Shown: positions 23,002-31,495 of the stretch, piece after piece
Position numbering within the stretch: the first letter of the stretch is position 1
Layout of the letters: the number at the start of each line of letters is the position of its first letter
NCBI GenBank assembly: GCA_023442845.1
Contig: JAEZXC010000028.1
Span: 1-33,496, forward strand
Direction: 5' to 3'
Source of the DNA: Actinomycetes bacterium
Lineage (GTDB): Bacteria > Actinomycetota > Actinomycetes > Actinomycetales > Demequinaceae
Length of the DNA: 33,496 bases
Program-made: the position numbers and the translations under genes
Notes under the pieces: model-generated
The model's input: only the letters and a program-made list of their open reading frames with translations
Databases searched by the model: none
What the model was told of the DNA's origin: nothing

Positions 23002-25758
23002 ATGGCCCGCATGACCTCACGCATCCCTGACAAGGCAACCGTCGACGGACTTGAGGATCGCTGGAACGCCGTATGGGAGCGCGACGGCGTCTATCACTTT
23101 GATCGCAGCAAGACGCGCGAGCAGGTCTACTCGATCGACACTCCTCCGCCCACGGTGTCGGGCTCGCTTCACGTCGGTCACGTCTTCTCGTACACCCACA
23201 CCGACGTCGTCGCGCGTTTCAAGCGAATGTGCGGCCGAGAGGTCTTCTACCCGATGGGATGGGACGACAACGGGCTCCCCACCGAACGCCGCGTGCAGAA
23301 TTACTTCGGCGTGCGCTGCGACCCGTCGCTTCCGTACGTGCCCAACTTTGAGCCGCCGCATGCGGGCACCGAGGGCAAGGACGTGAAGCCCGCTGACCAG
23401 GTGCCGGTCTCGCGACGCAATTTCATCGAGTTGTGCGAACGGCTCACCACGGAAGACGAGGCAAAGTTCGAGGAATTGTGGCGCCACCTTGGCCTCTCGG
23501 TCGACTGGCGCATGACCTACCAGACGATCTCGCCGGAGTCCATCGCGGTCGCGCAGCAGGCCTTCCTGCGCAACCTGTCGCGCGGCGAGGCCTACCAGGC
23601 GGAGGCGCCGACGCTGTGGGACGTCACGTTCCGCACCGCCGTTGCGCAGGCCGAGCTTGAAGACCGCGAGCGTCCCGGCGCGTATCACCGCCTCGCCTTC
23701 ACACCCGCGGCCGACCTCATCGAGGCGACCGGCTCAAGCGAGCCGATCTTCATCGAGACGACGCGTCCCGAGCTCTTGCCCGCATGCGTCGCCTTGGTCG
23801 CGCACCCCGATGACGAGCGCTACCAGCCGCTCTTTGGCCGCCACGTCCGCACTCCGCTGTTCAACGTCGAGGTGCCCGTGGTGTCTCACCACCTCGCATC
23901 GCCCGACAAGGGCTCGGGCATCGCGATGATCTGCACCTTCGGCGATGTGACCGACGTCGTGTGGTGGCGTGAACTGCAGTTGCCCACTCGCCCCATCATC
24001 GGCTGGGATGGGCGCCTCCTCGCTGAGCCGCCCGCAGGCGTCGAATCCGAGGACGCGATTGCCGCGTACGCGGAACTCGCAGGCAAGACGGTCTTCTCTG
24101 CTCAACAGCGCATCGTCGAGATGCTGAAGGAAACCGGAGCGATGCAGGGCGAGCCAAAGCCTGTCACCCACCCGGTCAAGTTTTACGAAAAGGGTGATCG
24201 CCCGCTCGAGATCGTCACCTCTCGCCAGTGGTACATCGCCAACGGTGGCCGGGACGAAGCACTTCGCGCTGGTCTCCTTGAGCGTGGCGAGGCCCTCGAC
24301 TTTGTCCCCGCCCACATGGGCAAGCGCTATGAGAACTGGGTGAACGGTCTCACTGGGGACTGGCTCGTGTCTCGTCAACGCTTCTTTGGAGTGCCGATCC
24401 CGGTCTGGTATCCCGTAGACATCAATGGCGAGCCCGAGTGGGACGCACCGATCTCGCCGAGCGAGGACCAATTGCCGGTGGACCCGTCAGCGGAGGCGGC
24501 TCCCGGATACACCGAGGACCAGCGCGGCAAGCCCGGTGGCTTCGTGGGCGAGACCGACGTGATGGACACGTGGGCGACGTCCTCGCTGACGCCCCAGATT
24601 GTGTGCGGCTGGCGCGGAGACCACGATCTCTTTGAGCGCACCTACCCGATGGACTTGCGCCCTCAGGGCCAAGACATCATCCGCACCTGGCTGTTCTCCA
24701 CGGTGGTGCGCTCACACCTTGAGCACGGCACGCTGCCGTGGAAGCACGCGGCGATCTCCGGTTGGATCCTCGATCCTGACCGCAAGAAGATGTCGAAGTC
24801 GAAGGGCAATGTCGTCACCCCGATGGGCCTCCTTGAGACGCATGGCTCCGACGCTGTCCGCTACTGGGCGGCCTCAGCTCGGCTCGGCACGGATGCGGCG
24901 TTTGACGAGGGCCAGATGAAGATCGGTCGTCGCCTTGCGATGAAGATCCTCAACGTGTCGAAGTTTGCCCTCGGCGCGTCGGGCATTGCGACCGCCGCAG
25001 ACGACAGCCTTGAGAAGGGAACCGCCGCCACAGCGCATGTGACGAGCGCTCTCGTCACCGAGCCGCTCGACAAGGCAATGCTCGCGGGCCTCGCAAACGT
25101 CGTGAAGACGGCGACGACCGCCTTCGACTCCTACGACCACACGCGTGCCCTTGAAGCCGCCGAGTCCTACTTCTGGACCTTCTGCGACGACTACGTCGAG
25201 CTGGTCAAGGAGCGCGCTTATGACGGCGCCCCGCTAGGCGAGCCGATCGACCCGTACGCGCCGTGCGCACCGGGCGCGGCGTCGGCCCGCGCCGCCTTGG
25301 CCCTTGCTGTCGACACCTTCTTGCGTCTGTTCGCACCGTTCCTGCCCTTTGCGACCGAAGAGGTGTGGTCGTGGTTCCAGGAGGGTTCGATCCACCGCGC
25401 ACCCTGGCCCGTCGCCGAGCCGCTTGAGGCTCTTGCCGACGGTGCCGACGCAGCGCTCGTAGGAGCGTCAGGCGCCGCCCTCAGCGCACTGCGCAAGATC
25501 AAGTCGGACGCCAAGGTCGCTCAGCGCACCGAGATCGTCTCGGTTGATCTGCTCGTACCTGAGAACCTCATGGTGCACGTGAACGCGGCGAAGGCCGACA
25601 TCATGGCGGCTGGTCGCGTCCGATCGATGCAGGTGCTCGACGCACAAGCGGCAGTCGATCCGGCGGTCGATGGCCTCATCCCAGGTGATGGCTCGCCCAC
25701 TGCAATCCTTGACCCGACCGTGGTGCGCACGGAGAACGTGGTGCTTGCCGAGGCGTAA
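23002..25758 (+). CDS. valS: Valyl-tRNA synthetase (archaeal-type)
   Basis: This class Ia synthetase charges tRNA-Val. The 918 residues are in the ValRS range. HIGH is HVGH at residues 57-60 (PPPTVSGSLHVGHVFSYTHTD), and KMSKS is at 596-600 in RKKMSKSKGNV. PMGWDDNGLPTERRVQNY and the editing-domain run IAMICTFGDVTDVVWWRE mark the archaeal-type ValRS. The TerS-type bacterial ValRS found beside folC in mycobacteria lacks these. The zinc-knuckle cysteines of archaeal enzymes are missing (LWDVTFRTAVAQAE; FYEKGDRPLEI). Such ValRS are common in Micrococcales (from memory). ATG 23002 has no ribosome site; ATG 23011 is possible. The valS-folC linkage seen in other actinobacteria is absent here, which fits replacement of the gene. 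Confidence 0.97.
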   Translation: MARMTSRIPDKATVDGLEDRWNAVWERDGVYHFDRSKTREQVYSIDTPPPTVSGSLHVGHVFSYTHTDVVARFKRMCGREVFYPMGWDDNGLPTERRVQNYFGVRCDPSLPYVPNFEPPHAGTEGKDVKPADQVPVSRRNFIELCERLTTEDEAKFEELWRHLGLSVDWRMTYQTISPESIAVAQQAFLRNLSRGEAYQAEAPTLWDVTFRTAVAQAELEDRERPGAYHRLAFTPAADLIEATGSSEPIFIETTRPELLPACVALVAHPDDERYQPLFGRHVRTPLFNVEVPVVSHHLASPDKGSGIAMICTFGDVTDVVWWRELQLPTRPIIGWDGRLLAEPPAGVESEDAIAAYAELAGKTVFSAQQRIVEMLKETGAMQGEPKPVTHPVKFYEKGDRPLEIVTSRQWYIANGGRDEALRAGLLERGEALDFVPAHMGKRYENWVNGLTGDWLVSRQRFFGVPIPVWYPVDINGEPEWDAPISPSEDQLPVDPSAEAAPGYTEDQRGKPGGFVGETDVMDTWATSSLTPQIVCGWRGDHDLFERTYPMDLRPQGQDIIRTWLFSTVVRSHLEHGTLPWKHAAISGWILDPDRKKMSKSKGNVVTPMGLLETHGSDAVRYWAASARLGTDAAFDEGQMKIGRRLAMKILNVSKFALGASGIATAADDSLEKGTAATAHVTSALVTEPLDKAMLAGLANVVKTATTAFDSYDHTRALEAAESYFWTFCDDYVELVKERAYDGAPLGEPIDPYAPCAPGAASARAALALAVDTFLRLFAPFLPFATEEVWSWFQEGSIHRAPWPVAEPLEALADGADAALVGASGAALSALRKIKSDAKVAQRTEIVSVDLLVPENLMVHVNAAKADIMAAGRVRSMQVLDAQAAVDPAVDGLIPGDGSPTAILDPTVVRTENVVLAEA

Positions 25759-25788
25759 AGCCCTGAAAGAGCACCGCGCGAGGGACCC

Positions 25789-25881
25789 TCAGGCGTCCCG
25801 GGTACCCTGCGTGCCGTCAGCGCCCTCTGAGTCCTTCGTGCCGTCAGCGCCCTCTGAGTCCTTCGTGCCGTCAGCGCCCCA
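25789..25881 (-). other. In-frame coding-like tail beyond the amber stop of the anchored protein
   Basis: Directly after the TAG at 25882-25884 the same frame continues for 30 sense codons to TGA at 25789. It reads W, then GADGTKDSE twice, then GADGTQGTRDA. The tail is acidic and repeat-built and ends 30 bp before the valS stop on the other strand, where a gene end is expected. It is either a nonsense-truncated C-terminus or a readthrough extension. A sequencing error in TAG is the third option. Confidence 0.55.
25810..25879. repeat. 27-bp tandem direct repeat, about 2.6 copies
   Basis: Copies at 25810-25836 and 25837-25863 are identical, and a 16-bp partial copy follows at 25864-25879. The 27-bp period is nine codons. 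On the minus strand it encodes GADGTKDSE in the frame of the anchored protein, past its amber stop. Slipped-strand expansion of coding DNA is the simplest origin. Confidence 0.9.
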
Positions 25882-26328
25882 CTAGCGTGGCGGCGCCTTG
25901 CCGTCGTGACGAAACTCGGTGCCATCGGACCGCGTGAACTCGACCGTGATGCCGAGGTCCTCGAGCGCCAAGAATCTCTTCTCGAGGTCGCGAAGTTCGT
26001 CGTACTCATCGGAGCTGAGCCGCTCGATTGATTCGCCGACTTTGAAGTCCATGAGCTTGAAGAGGAAGGCCTGGTAGTACTGCACGCCTTCTTCGGTTTG
26101 CGGCACGTACTCCCACAGGGCTTCATCGTCAGCGAGTGCCGCGTACGTGTCATACATATCGCTCGCGGCATCGCGCGGCACGGAGCCAGCGTTCATCCAT
26201 AGGAGGACGGCGACGAGGACGCCGACGAACAGCAATCCCGAAGCCGCGATGATGATGTAGAGCGGTTGCACGCGCCGACGCTCGGGCTCGTATGGATGGA
26301 ACGGGACATCACCCGGTGCGTAAGTCAT
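25882..26328 (-). CDS. Single-pass membrane-anchored protein of unknown function, 148 aa
   Basis: No family is recognised. Residues 1-20 are polar with basic residues (EPERRRV). Residues 22-45 (PLYIIIAASGLLFVGVLVAVLLW) are one membrane helix, and the remaining hundred residues should lie outside. They are acidic and helical (ASDMYDTYAALADDEALWEYV; SIERLSSDEYDELRDLEKRFLALEDLG) and end EFRHDGKAPPR. ATG 26328 has no ribosome site, but TAGTAT lies 6 nt upstream, overlapping the clpX stop. The frame stays open past the TAG into a repeat tail (25789-25881), so the present C-terminus may be a truncation. It is convergent with valS. Confidence 0.75.
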   Translation of the reverse strand: MTYAPGDVPFHPYEPERRRVQPLYIIIAASGLLFVGVLVAVLLWMNAGSVPRDAASDMYDTYAALADDEALWEYVPQTEEGVQYYQAFLFKLMDFKVGESIERLSSDEYDELRDLEKRFLALEDLGITVEFTRSDGTEFRHDGKAPPR

Positions 26329-26334
26329 GCGTGA

Positions 26335-26340
26335 ATACTA
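26335..26340 (-). promoter_or_regulatory. -10 element TAGTAT overlapping the clpX stop codon
   Basis: TAGTAT, then 6 nt (TCACGC), then ATG 26328. The first three bases are the clpX stop TAG. Confidence 0.5.
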
Positions 26341-27627
26341 TGCGGCGCCTTCGTCAGGTTCGGCCTCGGCGAGAGCGGTCTTTGCAGGCGCAGGCTCAAG
26401 CACGCGTTCAATGAAGGACGGTGCGACTCGGTCGATCACCACATCACGCGTCACGACGACGCGGGCGACATCATCGCGGCCCGGCACCTCGAACATCGTC
26501 TCCTGGAGCACCTCTTCGAGGATGGCCCGCAGGCCGCGCGCTCCCGTGCCGCGCGAAAGCGCCTGCTCGGCGATCGCGCGCACTGCGTCGTCCTCAAACA
26601 CGAGGTCCACACCGTCGAGTTCGAACATGCGCTGATACTGACGGATGAGCGCGTTCTTTGGCTCGGACAAGATCGACACCATCGCCTCGACGTCCAAAGG
26701 CGACACAGTGGCGATGACGGGCATGCGACCAATGAACTCGGGGATCAGGCCAAACTTGTGGAGGTCCGCTGGGGTGACCTTCTCAAACAGATCTGAGTTG
26801 TCCGATTCCTTCAGTTGAGCACCGAAACCAATGCCCTGGCGACCGACACGGGAGCTAATGATCTCTTCGAGACCCGCGAACGCACCGCCGAGGATAAAGA
26901 GCACATCAGTGGTGTCAATCTGAATGAACTCTTGGTGCGGGTGCTTGCGCCCACCTTGCGGCGGCACCGACGCGGTGGTGCCCTCAAGGATCTTGAGCAG
27001 GGCCTGCTGCACACCTTCACCCGAGACGTCTCGCGTGATCGACGGGTTCTCGGCCTTGCGTGCCACCTTGTCGATCTCGTCGATGTAGACGATGCCGCGC
27101 TGAGCCTTCTCGACGTCGTAGTCCGCGGCCTGAAGCAACTTGAGGAGGATGTTCTCGACGTCTTCTCCCACATACCCGGCCTCGGTCAGCGCCGTTGCGT
27201 CAGCGATCGCGAACGGAACATTGAGCATCTTCGCGAGGGTCTGAGCAAGGTACGTCTTGCCGCAACCAGTGGGGCCAATAAACAACACGTTCGATTTGGC
27301 GATCTCAATGCCGTCGTCACTCTTCACCCCACCTGCGCGCACGCGCTTGTAGTGGTTGTACACAGCGACGGCGAGAGCGCGCTTGGCGGGGTCCTGACCT
27401 ACGACGTACTCACCAAGGAAGTTGAAGATCTCGCGCGGCTTGGGGAGGTCCGTGAACTCAGCCTCTGCCGCCTCGGCAAACTCCTCGTCGAGAATCTCGT
27501 TGCACAGCCCGATGCATTCGTCGCAGATGTACACGGCAGGTCCAGCGATCAACTTGCGCACTTGCTTCTGCGTCTTGCCGCAGAACGTGCACTTGAGCAG
27601 ATCACCGCTGTCCGTGGGCCGCGTCAT
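26338..27627 (-). CDS. clpX: ATP-dependent Clp protease ATP-binding subunit ClpX
   Basis: ClpX is the AAA+ unfoldase that feeds tagged proteins to the ClpP barrel. The 429 residues match the family. The N-terminal zinc-binding domain shows CTFCGK and CDECIGLC (two CxxC-type pairs, residues about 13-40). Walker A is GPTGCGKT (about 112-119). Walker B is IVYIDEIDKV, followed by sensor and arginine-finger regions and RGARG-like GTGARGLRAILEE. ATG 27627 has AAGGAG 9 nt upstream. It lies 75 nt after clpP2 on the same strand, as in most actinobacteria. Confidence 0.98.
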   Translation of the reverse strand: MTRPTDSGDLLKCTFCGKTQKQVRKLIAGPAVYICDECIGLCNEILDEEFAEAAEAEFTDLPKPREIFNFLGEYVVGQDPAKRALAVAVYNHYKRVRAGGVKSDDGIEIAKSNVLFIGPTGCGKTYLAQTLAKMLNVPFAIADATALTEAGYVGEDVENILLKLLQAADYDVEKAQRGIVYIDEIDKVARKAENPSITRDVSGEGVQQALLKILEGTTASVPPQGGRKHPHQEFIQIDTTDVLFILGGAFAGLEEIISSRVGRQGIGFGAQLKESDNSDLFEKVTPADLHKFGLIPEFIGRMPVIATVSPLDVEAMVSILSEPKNALIRQYQRMFELDGVDLVFEDDAVRAIAEQALSRGTGARGLRAILEEVLQETMFEVPGRDDVARVVVTRDVVIDRVAPSFIERVLEPAPAKTALAEAEPDEGAA

Positions 27628-27702
27628 TCGGGGTGCTCCTTCCGGGGGGCATGCTCCGTCCAGGCTAACGTGAGGGACTGACGCCTGCCCGCCGACGCGC
27701 CG

Positions 27703-28413
27703 CTATGCGGAGGTGGCCTCCGCTTCGCCCTTTCGAGACGCGAGTACCTCATCCACCAGGCCGTATTCTTTGGCCTCTTTGGCGCCGAGGAACGTGTCGC
27801 GCTCGATGTCCTCACGTACCTTTTCGGCAGTTTGACCGGTGTGGTGAGCCAACGTGTTCTCAATCCATTCGCGCATGCGAAGAATCTCCTCGGCGTAAAT
27901 CTCGATGTCCGAGGCCTGTGCACGGCCGCCGCCCTCAATGCGCGGCTGGTGGATCATGACGCGCGCGTTGGGCAGGGCGAGACGCTTGCCGGGGCTACCA
28001 GCGGCGAGGAGCACAGCAGCAGCCGAGGCCGCCTGGCCAAGGCACACCGTCTGAATTTGCGGACGGATGTACTGCATCGTGTCGTAGATCGCTGTCAACG
28101 CGGTCTGCGAACCCCCCGGGCTGTTGATGTAGATGATGATGTCGCGGTCCGGGTCCTGAGACTCGAGCACGAGTAGTTGCGCCATCACGTCATCTGCGGA
28201 CGTGTCGTCGATCTGCACGCCAAGGAAGACGATGCGGTCCTCAAACAGCTTCGAGTAAGGGTCGCGCACCTTTGTTCCGTACGACGTCCGCTCTTCGAAC
28301 TGCGGGAGGATGTAGCGGGCAGAGGGCCCGTCGATTGCGCGGCCGCCAGCAAAACGGTTGAAGCCGCCCGCCGTCCGTGCTGCTGCCTGAAGCGCGCGGT
28401 ATTCCTCGCTCAC
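27703..28413 (-). CDS. clpP2: ATP-dependent Clp protease proteolytic subunit ClpP2
   Basis: This is the second subunit of the mixed actinobacterial ClpP1P2 peptidase. The 236 residues include an N-terminal extension (MSEEYRALQAAARTAGGFNRF) longer than in ClpP1. Catalytic residues are Ser130 (GQAASAAAV), His155 (MIHQPR) and Asp206 (ERDTFLGA). YINSPGGSQTAL is the oxyanion-strand motif. GTG 28413 has GGGAGG 6 nt upstream and overlaps the clpP1 stop as GTGA, so the two chains are probably made in step. Confidence 0.97.
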   Translation of the reverse strand: MSEEYRALQAAARTAGGFNRFAGGRAIDGPSARYILPQFEERTSYGTKVRDPYSKLFEDRIVFLGVQIDDTSADDVMAQLLVLESQDPDRDIIIYINSPGGSQTALTAIYDTMQYIRPQIQTVCLGQAASAAAVLLAAGSPGKRLALPNARVMIHQPRIEGGGRAQASDIEIYAEEILRMREWIENTLAHHTGQTAEKVREDIERDTFLGAKEAKEYGLVDEVLASRKGEAEATSA

Positions 28414-29024
28414 GCCTTACCTCCCTGGGACTTGTCGCCGGTCTCCGCGGCGTGCTTGATGACCTTGTCGACAAAGCCGTATTCGAGGGCTTCTTCCGCA
28501 GTGAACCAGCGGTCGCGGTCGGCGTCGCGGTTGATCTGCTCAAGGGTCTTGCCGGTCTGCTCGGCGGTCAGTTCCGCGAGCACCTTCTTCATGTGCATGA
28601 TGAGTTCGGCGTTGATGCGGATGTCTGTGGCAGTGCCGTAAATACCGCCAGACGGCTGGTGCATCATGACGCGTGCGTGCGGGGTGGCAAAGCGCTTGCC
28701 CTTGGTCCCCGACGAGAGTAGGAACTGGCCCATCGAGGCCGCCATGCCCATCGCCACTGTGGCGACGTCAGGCTTGATGTACTGCATGGTGTCGTAGATT
28801 GCCATGCCTGCCGTGATCGAGCCGCCCGGGCTGTTGATGTACAGGTAGATGTCCTTCTCCGGGTCCTCGGCGGCGAGCAACATCATCTGCGCGCAGATGG
28901 CGTTGGCGTTGTCGTCTCGGACCTCGTCACCGAGCCAGATGATGCGTTCGCGCAACAGCCGGTTGAAGATCGAGTCGTTTAGACCCATGCCGCTGTGGTC
29001 AGCGCGCGCCGTCACCTCGTTCAC
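28410..29024 (-). CDS. clpP1: ATP-dependent Clp protease proteolytic subunit ClpP1
   Basis: This is the first ClpP subunit, 204 residues from GTG 29024, which has GGAGG 6 nt upstream. Upstream in-frame codons up to 29051 have no ribosome site. The Ser-His-Asp triad is visible: Ser97 (GMAASMGQF), His122 (MMHQPSG) and Asp171 (RDRWFTAEEA). YINSPGGSITAGM is the handle-strand motif. The C-terminus (KHAAETGDKSQGGKA) is polar. Its normal upstream partner in actinobacteria is tig; here a gene relic of about 1 kb separates them. Confidence 0.97.
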   Translation of the reverse strand: MNEVTARADHSGMGLNDSIFNRLLRERIIWLGDEVRDDNANAICAQMMLLAAEDPEKDIYLYINSPGGSITAGMAIYDTMQYIKPDVATVAMGMAASMGQFLLSSGTKGKRFATPHARVMMHQPSGGIYGTATDIRINAELIMHMKKVLAELTAEQTGKTLEQINRDADRDRWFTAEEALEYGFVDKVIKHAAETGDKSQGGKA

Positions 29025-29052
29025 GATGTTCCTCCTTGTGGACGTTGCCACG

Positions 29053-29058
29053 ACACTA
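29053..29058 (-). promoter_or_regulatory. Candidate -10 element TAGTGT for clpP1
   Basis: TAGTGT lies about 30 nt upstream of the clpP1 start, with no good -35. The gap 29025-29179 has no other clear element. The TTCGC and GCG half-sites near 29062-29078 do not have the spacing of a ClgR box. Confidence 0.3.
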
Positions 29059-29179
29059 ACGCGATTGAGGGGGCGAATCCTGCCGCTTCCGGGTGTTTTT
29101 CGCTACAGGGAGAACCCCAGGTGCGGCGTCGGCTTGGCACATCCGTTGGGTGCGGCGCACTCTTCGGGGCTGGGCAGGC

Positions 29180-29655
29180 TCATCCACCGAAGCGGTGCGG
29201 TGGCATGCCGCCGACGCTGACCTCGCAGGCGTACAGGCGGCCTTCCGCGGGGCCCGGGTTGGTCATTCGTTCCCAACCTGTCGTCACACAAAGCGTGCGG
29301 TAGTCGTCTCCCCCAAAGCCGGGGCAGGTGGGCTGGGCCGCCGCCACCGCCACCTTGTCGCTCAGCCGTCCGTCGGCGTCGTACCTCTCCACCACTCCCG
29401 CGCCGTAACGAGCAAGCCACAGACCACCCTCGGCATCGATCGCAAGGCCATCGGGCATGCCCTCCGACCGGGCGCAACGAATGTGTGGCCGCGGCGCAGA
29501 GACGAGTCCCGCGTCGGCATCAAAGTCGAAGGCGTAGACCACGGCTGCGAGCGAATCGACAAGGTAGAACGTGTCACCCTGCGGACTCCACCCCATGCCA
29601 TTCGACAGCTCAAGCCCGCCGCAAACGCGCCGCACGTCGCCGTCGGGCTCGACGC
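29180..29655 (-). pseudogene. C-terminal fragment of an SMP-30/gluconolactonase-family protein
   Basis: The frame reads VEPDGDVRRVCGGLELSNGMGWSP..., then FYLVDSLAAVVYAFDFD..., GMPDGLAIDAEGGLWLARYG..., ending VGGMPPHRFGG and a stop. This is the C-terminal part of the SMP-30/gluconolactonase/LRE beta-propeller family, which opens sugar lactones. The metal-ligand Asn (SNG) and Asp (PDG) are kept, but the N-terminal half with the metal-ligand Glu is missing. It begins abruptly near 29655, where a GntR-type frame ends. There is no plausible start codon with a ribosome site, so it is called a fragment. Confidence 0.8.
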
Positions 29656-30059
29656 GAAGTCATCCCCTCGCGGCGCCTGTTCCATCACGTCGATGGTGTC
29701 GCGCAATGCGGCAATGAACTCGTCACTGGGGCTCGCACATGCGGCCCGCACCACCGCGGGTTCGATCACGTGGCGGGCCTCGATCAACTCCCCCAGTTCG
29801 TCTGAGCTGAGGGGCGGCGCAGCCCGGTAGCCACGCAACGCATAGCGACGGACAAGTCCCGTGTGCTCGAGGCGCGCGAGAGCTTCCCTGATCGGGCTTG
29901 AAGAGACCTCGAACTCCCGTGCGAGCGCGTCGATCGACAGGGCGTCACCGGGCTCGACGTGCCCATCCATGATGAGCTCCATGATGCGTCCGTAGACGTC
30001 ATCAACGATGAGCCGGGCACGATCTTGCCCGCACGTGGGGCACGGCCTCGATCGTTCAC
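29656..30059 (-). pseudogene. Broken GntR/FadR-family regulator, fused out of frame to the SMP-30 fragment
   Basis: The frame around 29660-30010 encodes a GntR regulator: DDVYGRIMELIMDGHVEPGD, ALAREFEVSSSPIREALARLEHTGLVRRY (winged helix), then the start of the FCD domain (ELIEARHVIEPAVVRAACA...). The FCD domain is cut at about GDDFA, and the sequence passes into an SMP-30 frame shifted relative to it. The 5' end is also broken: the natural-looking GTG 30059, with TATGCT 6 nt before it, is in another frame than DDVYGR, and that frame has no start until ATG 29982. A 5' frameshift plus a central deletion explains both. GntR regulators and SMP-30 lactonases are often neighbours in sugar-acid operons. 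Confidence 0.78.
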
Positions 30060-30065
30060 GGGCCC

Positions 30066-30071
30066 AGCATA
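30066..30071 (-). promoter_or_regulatory. -10 element TATGCT, leaderless start of the GntR relic
   Basis: TATGCT, then 6 nt (GGGCCC), then GTG 30059. The promoter survives although its gene is frameshifted. It lies 29 nt after the tig stop. Confidence 0.4.
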
Positions 30072-30099
30072 GGCCGGGTCACGCCGTGGCAGGCGAGCT

Positions 30100-31431
30100 T
30101 TACTCGGCCGCCTCGGTCGTGTCGGCTGCTGCCTTCTCCGCCTCTTCGTCCTCGAGCGTGCCGATGACGGCGCTGAGGTCGACAGCATTGCCAGCGGTGT
30201 CCTTCACCGTCGCGCGGCGCAGGGCGTAGGCCGTGGCCTTGGAGCGGGCCACGTCGGCAACGATTGCGGGGATCTGGCCAGCCTGTTGCACCTGCTGGAT
30301 GAACGTGCCCGGGTCCGTGCCGTACTGTCGCGATGCGTTGACGAGGTAGTCGAGGAGTTCGTTCTCCTGAACGTTGATCTCGAGGTCCTCGGCGAGCTGG
30401 TCAAGGAGGATCTGGGCGCGCAGCGCAGTGGTCGCCTGCTCGGTGACTTCGGCACGGTGCTCGTCGTCCTCAAGTCGACCCTCGCCCTCAAGGTGGTTGT
30501 GCACCTCGGCCTCGATGACCTTCTTCGGCAACGCAAACTCGCCAACGGCCGCAACGAGCGCCTCGACGAGCTTCTCGCGAGCCTCCATCGCCTGGTTGTT
30601 GCTCTTGATGCGGGCGGCCTGCTCCTTGAGGTCGTCCTTCAGTTCGGCGAGGGTGTCGAACTCGGACGCAAGCTGGGCGAAGTCGTCGTCAGCGTCGGGC
30701 AATTCGCGGGCCTTGACGGCAGTGACGGTGACGTCAACGGTTGCCTCCTGGCCTGCGAGATCGCCAGCGGCAAGCGGACCGGTGAACGTGGTCGACTCGC
30801 CGGCCTTCAGGCCCGTAACGGCGTCGTCAAGGCCTTCCATCATGTTGCCGGTGCCCACCTGGTAGGACGACCCCTGCACGGCGTCGACCTCATCGCCATC
30901 AACCGAGGCCTTGAGGTCAAGCGTGACAAAGTCGCCGGCCTCAGCGGCGCGGTCAACCGACACGAGGGTGCCGAAGCGCTGGCGGAGCACGGTGAGACGT
31001 TCCTCGACGTCCTCGTCAGTCACCTCGGTCACCGCAACCTCGATCGTGAGGTCGGCAGGCGCGGGGAGCTTCACCTCGGGACGGACCTCGACGGTGGCGA
31101 CAAACTCGACACCCTCGTAGCCCTCTTCCACGCCGGGAAGCTTGGTGATCTCAATTTCGGGCTGGCCGTAAGGACGAATGCCTGCTTCCTCAACGGCAGC
31201 GGCGTACCAACCGGGCACACCATCGTTGACGGCGTGCTCAATGACGGCACCCTTGCCAACCCGCTGCTCGAGGATCTTTACGGGGACCTTGCCCTTGCGG
31301 AAGCCAGGGATCTGCACCTGCGAGCCGATGTGCTCATAGGCGTGGTCGAACGCGGGCTTGATCTCCTCCTCGCTGAGCGAGACCGTGAGCTTCACGGTGA
31401 TGTCGTCGATCTTCTCGAGGGCGCTGGTCAC
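30100..31431 (-). CDS. tig: Trigger factor
   Basis: Trigger factor is the ribosome-bound chaperone and peptidyl-prolyl isomerase that meets nascent chains. The 443 residues match the family. The ribosome-binding signature GFRKGKVP is at residues 43-50. The PPIase domain (about 150-245) shows GDFVTLDLKASVDGDEV and FTGPLAAGDLAGQEA. The C-terminal chaperone arm runs from about 250. GTG 31431 was chosen because GGAGAAGCA directly precedes it; the in-frame codons further upstream are not protein-like. The tail (DEEAEKAAADTTEAAE) is acidic. In most actinobacteria tig heads the tig-clpP1-clpP2 cluster; here it has its own promoter. Confidence 0.97.
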   Translation of the reverse strand: MTSALEKIDDITVKLTVSLSEEEIKPAFDHAYEHIGSQVQIPGFRKGKVPVKILEQRVGKGAVIEHAVNDGVPGWYAAAVEEAGIRPYGQPEIEITKLPGVEEGYEGVEFVATVEVRPEVKLPAPADLTIEVAVTEVTDEDVEERLTVLRQRFGTLVSVDRAAEAGDFVTLDLKASVDGDEVDAVQGSSYQVGTGNMMEGLDDAVTGLKAGESTTFTGPLAAGDLAGQEATVDVTVTAVKARELPDADDDFAQLASEFDTLAELKDDLKEQAARIKSNNQAMEAREKLVEALVAAVGEFALPKKVIEAEVHNHLEGEGRLEDDEHRAEVTEQATTALRAQILLDQLAEDLEINVQENELLDYLVNASRQYGTDPGTFIQQVQQAGQIPAIVADVARSKATAYALRRATVKDTAGNAVDLSAVIGTLEDEEAEKAAADTTEAAE

Positions 31432-31495
31432 TGCTTCTCCTGGCGTTGGGTGCTTGAGGCCTGCTCGCGCGCACGGAGCGCGGGGCAACCTCCCG

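Noticed and set aside
29053..29080. Possible ClgR box before clpP1 (TTCGC and GCG half-sites).
   Set aside because: The spacing does not match the known ClgR consensus (CGC-N5-GCG type).
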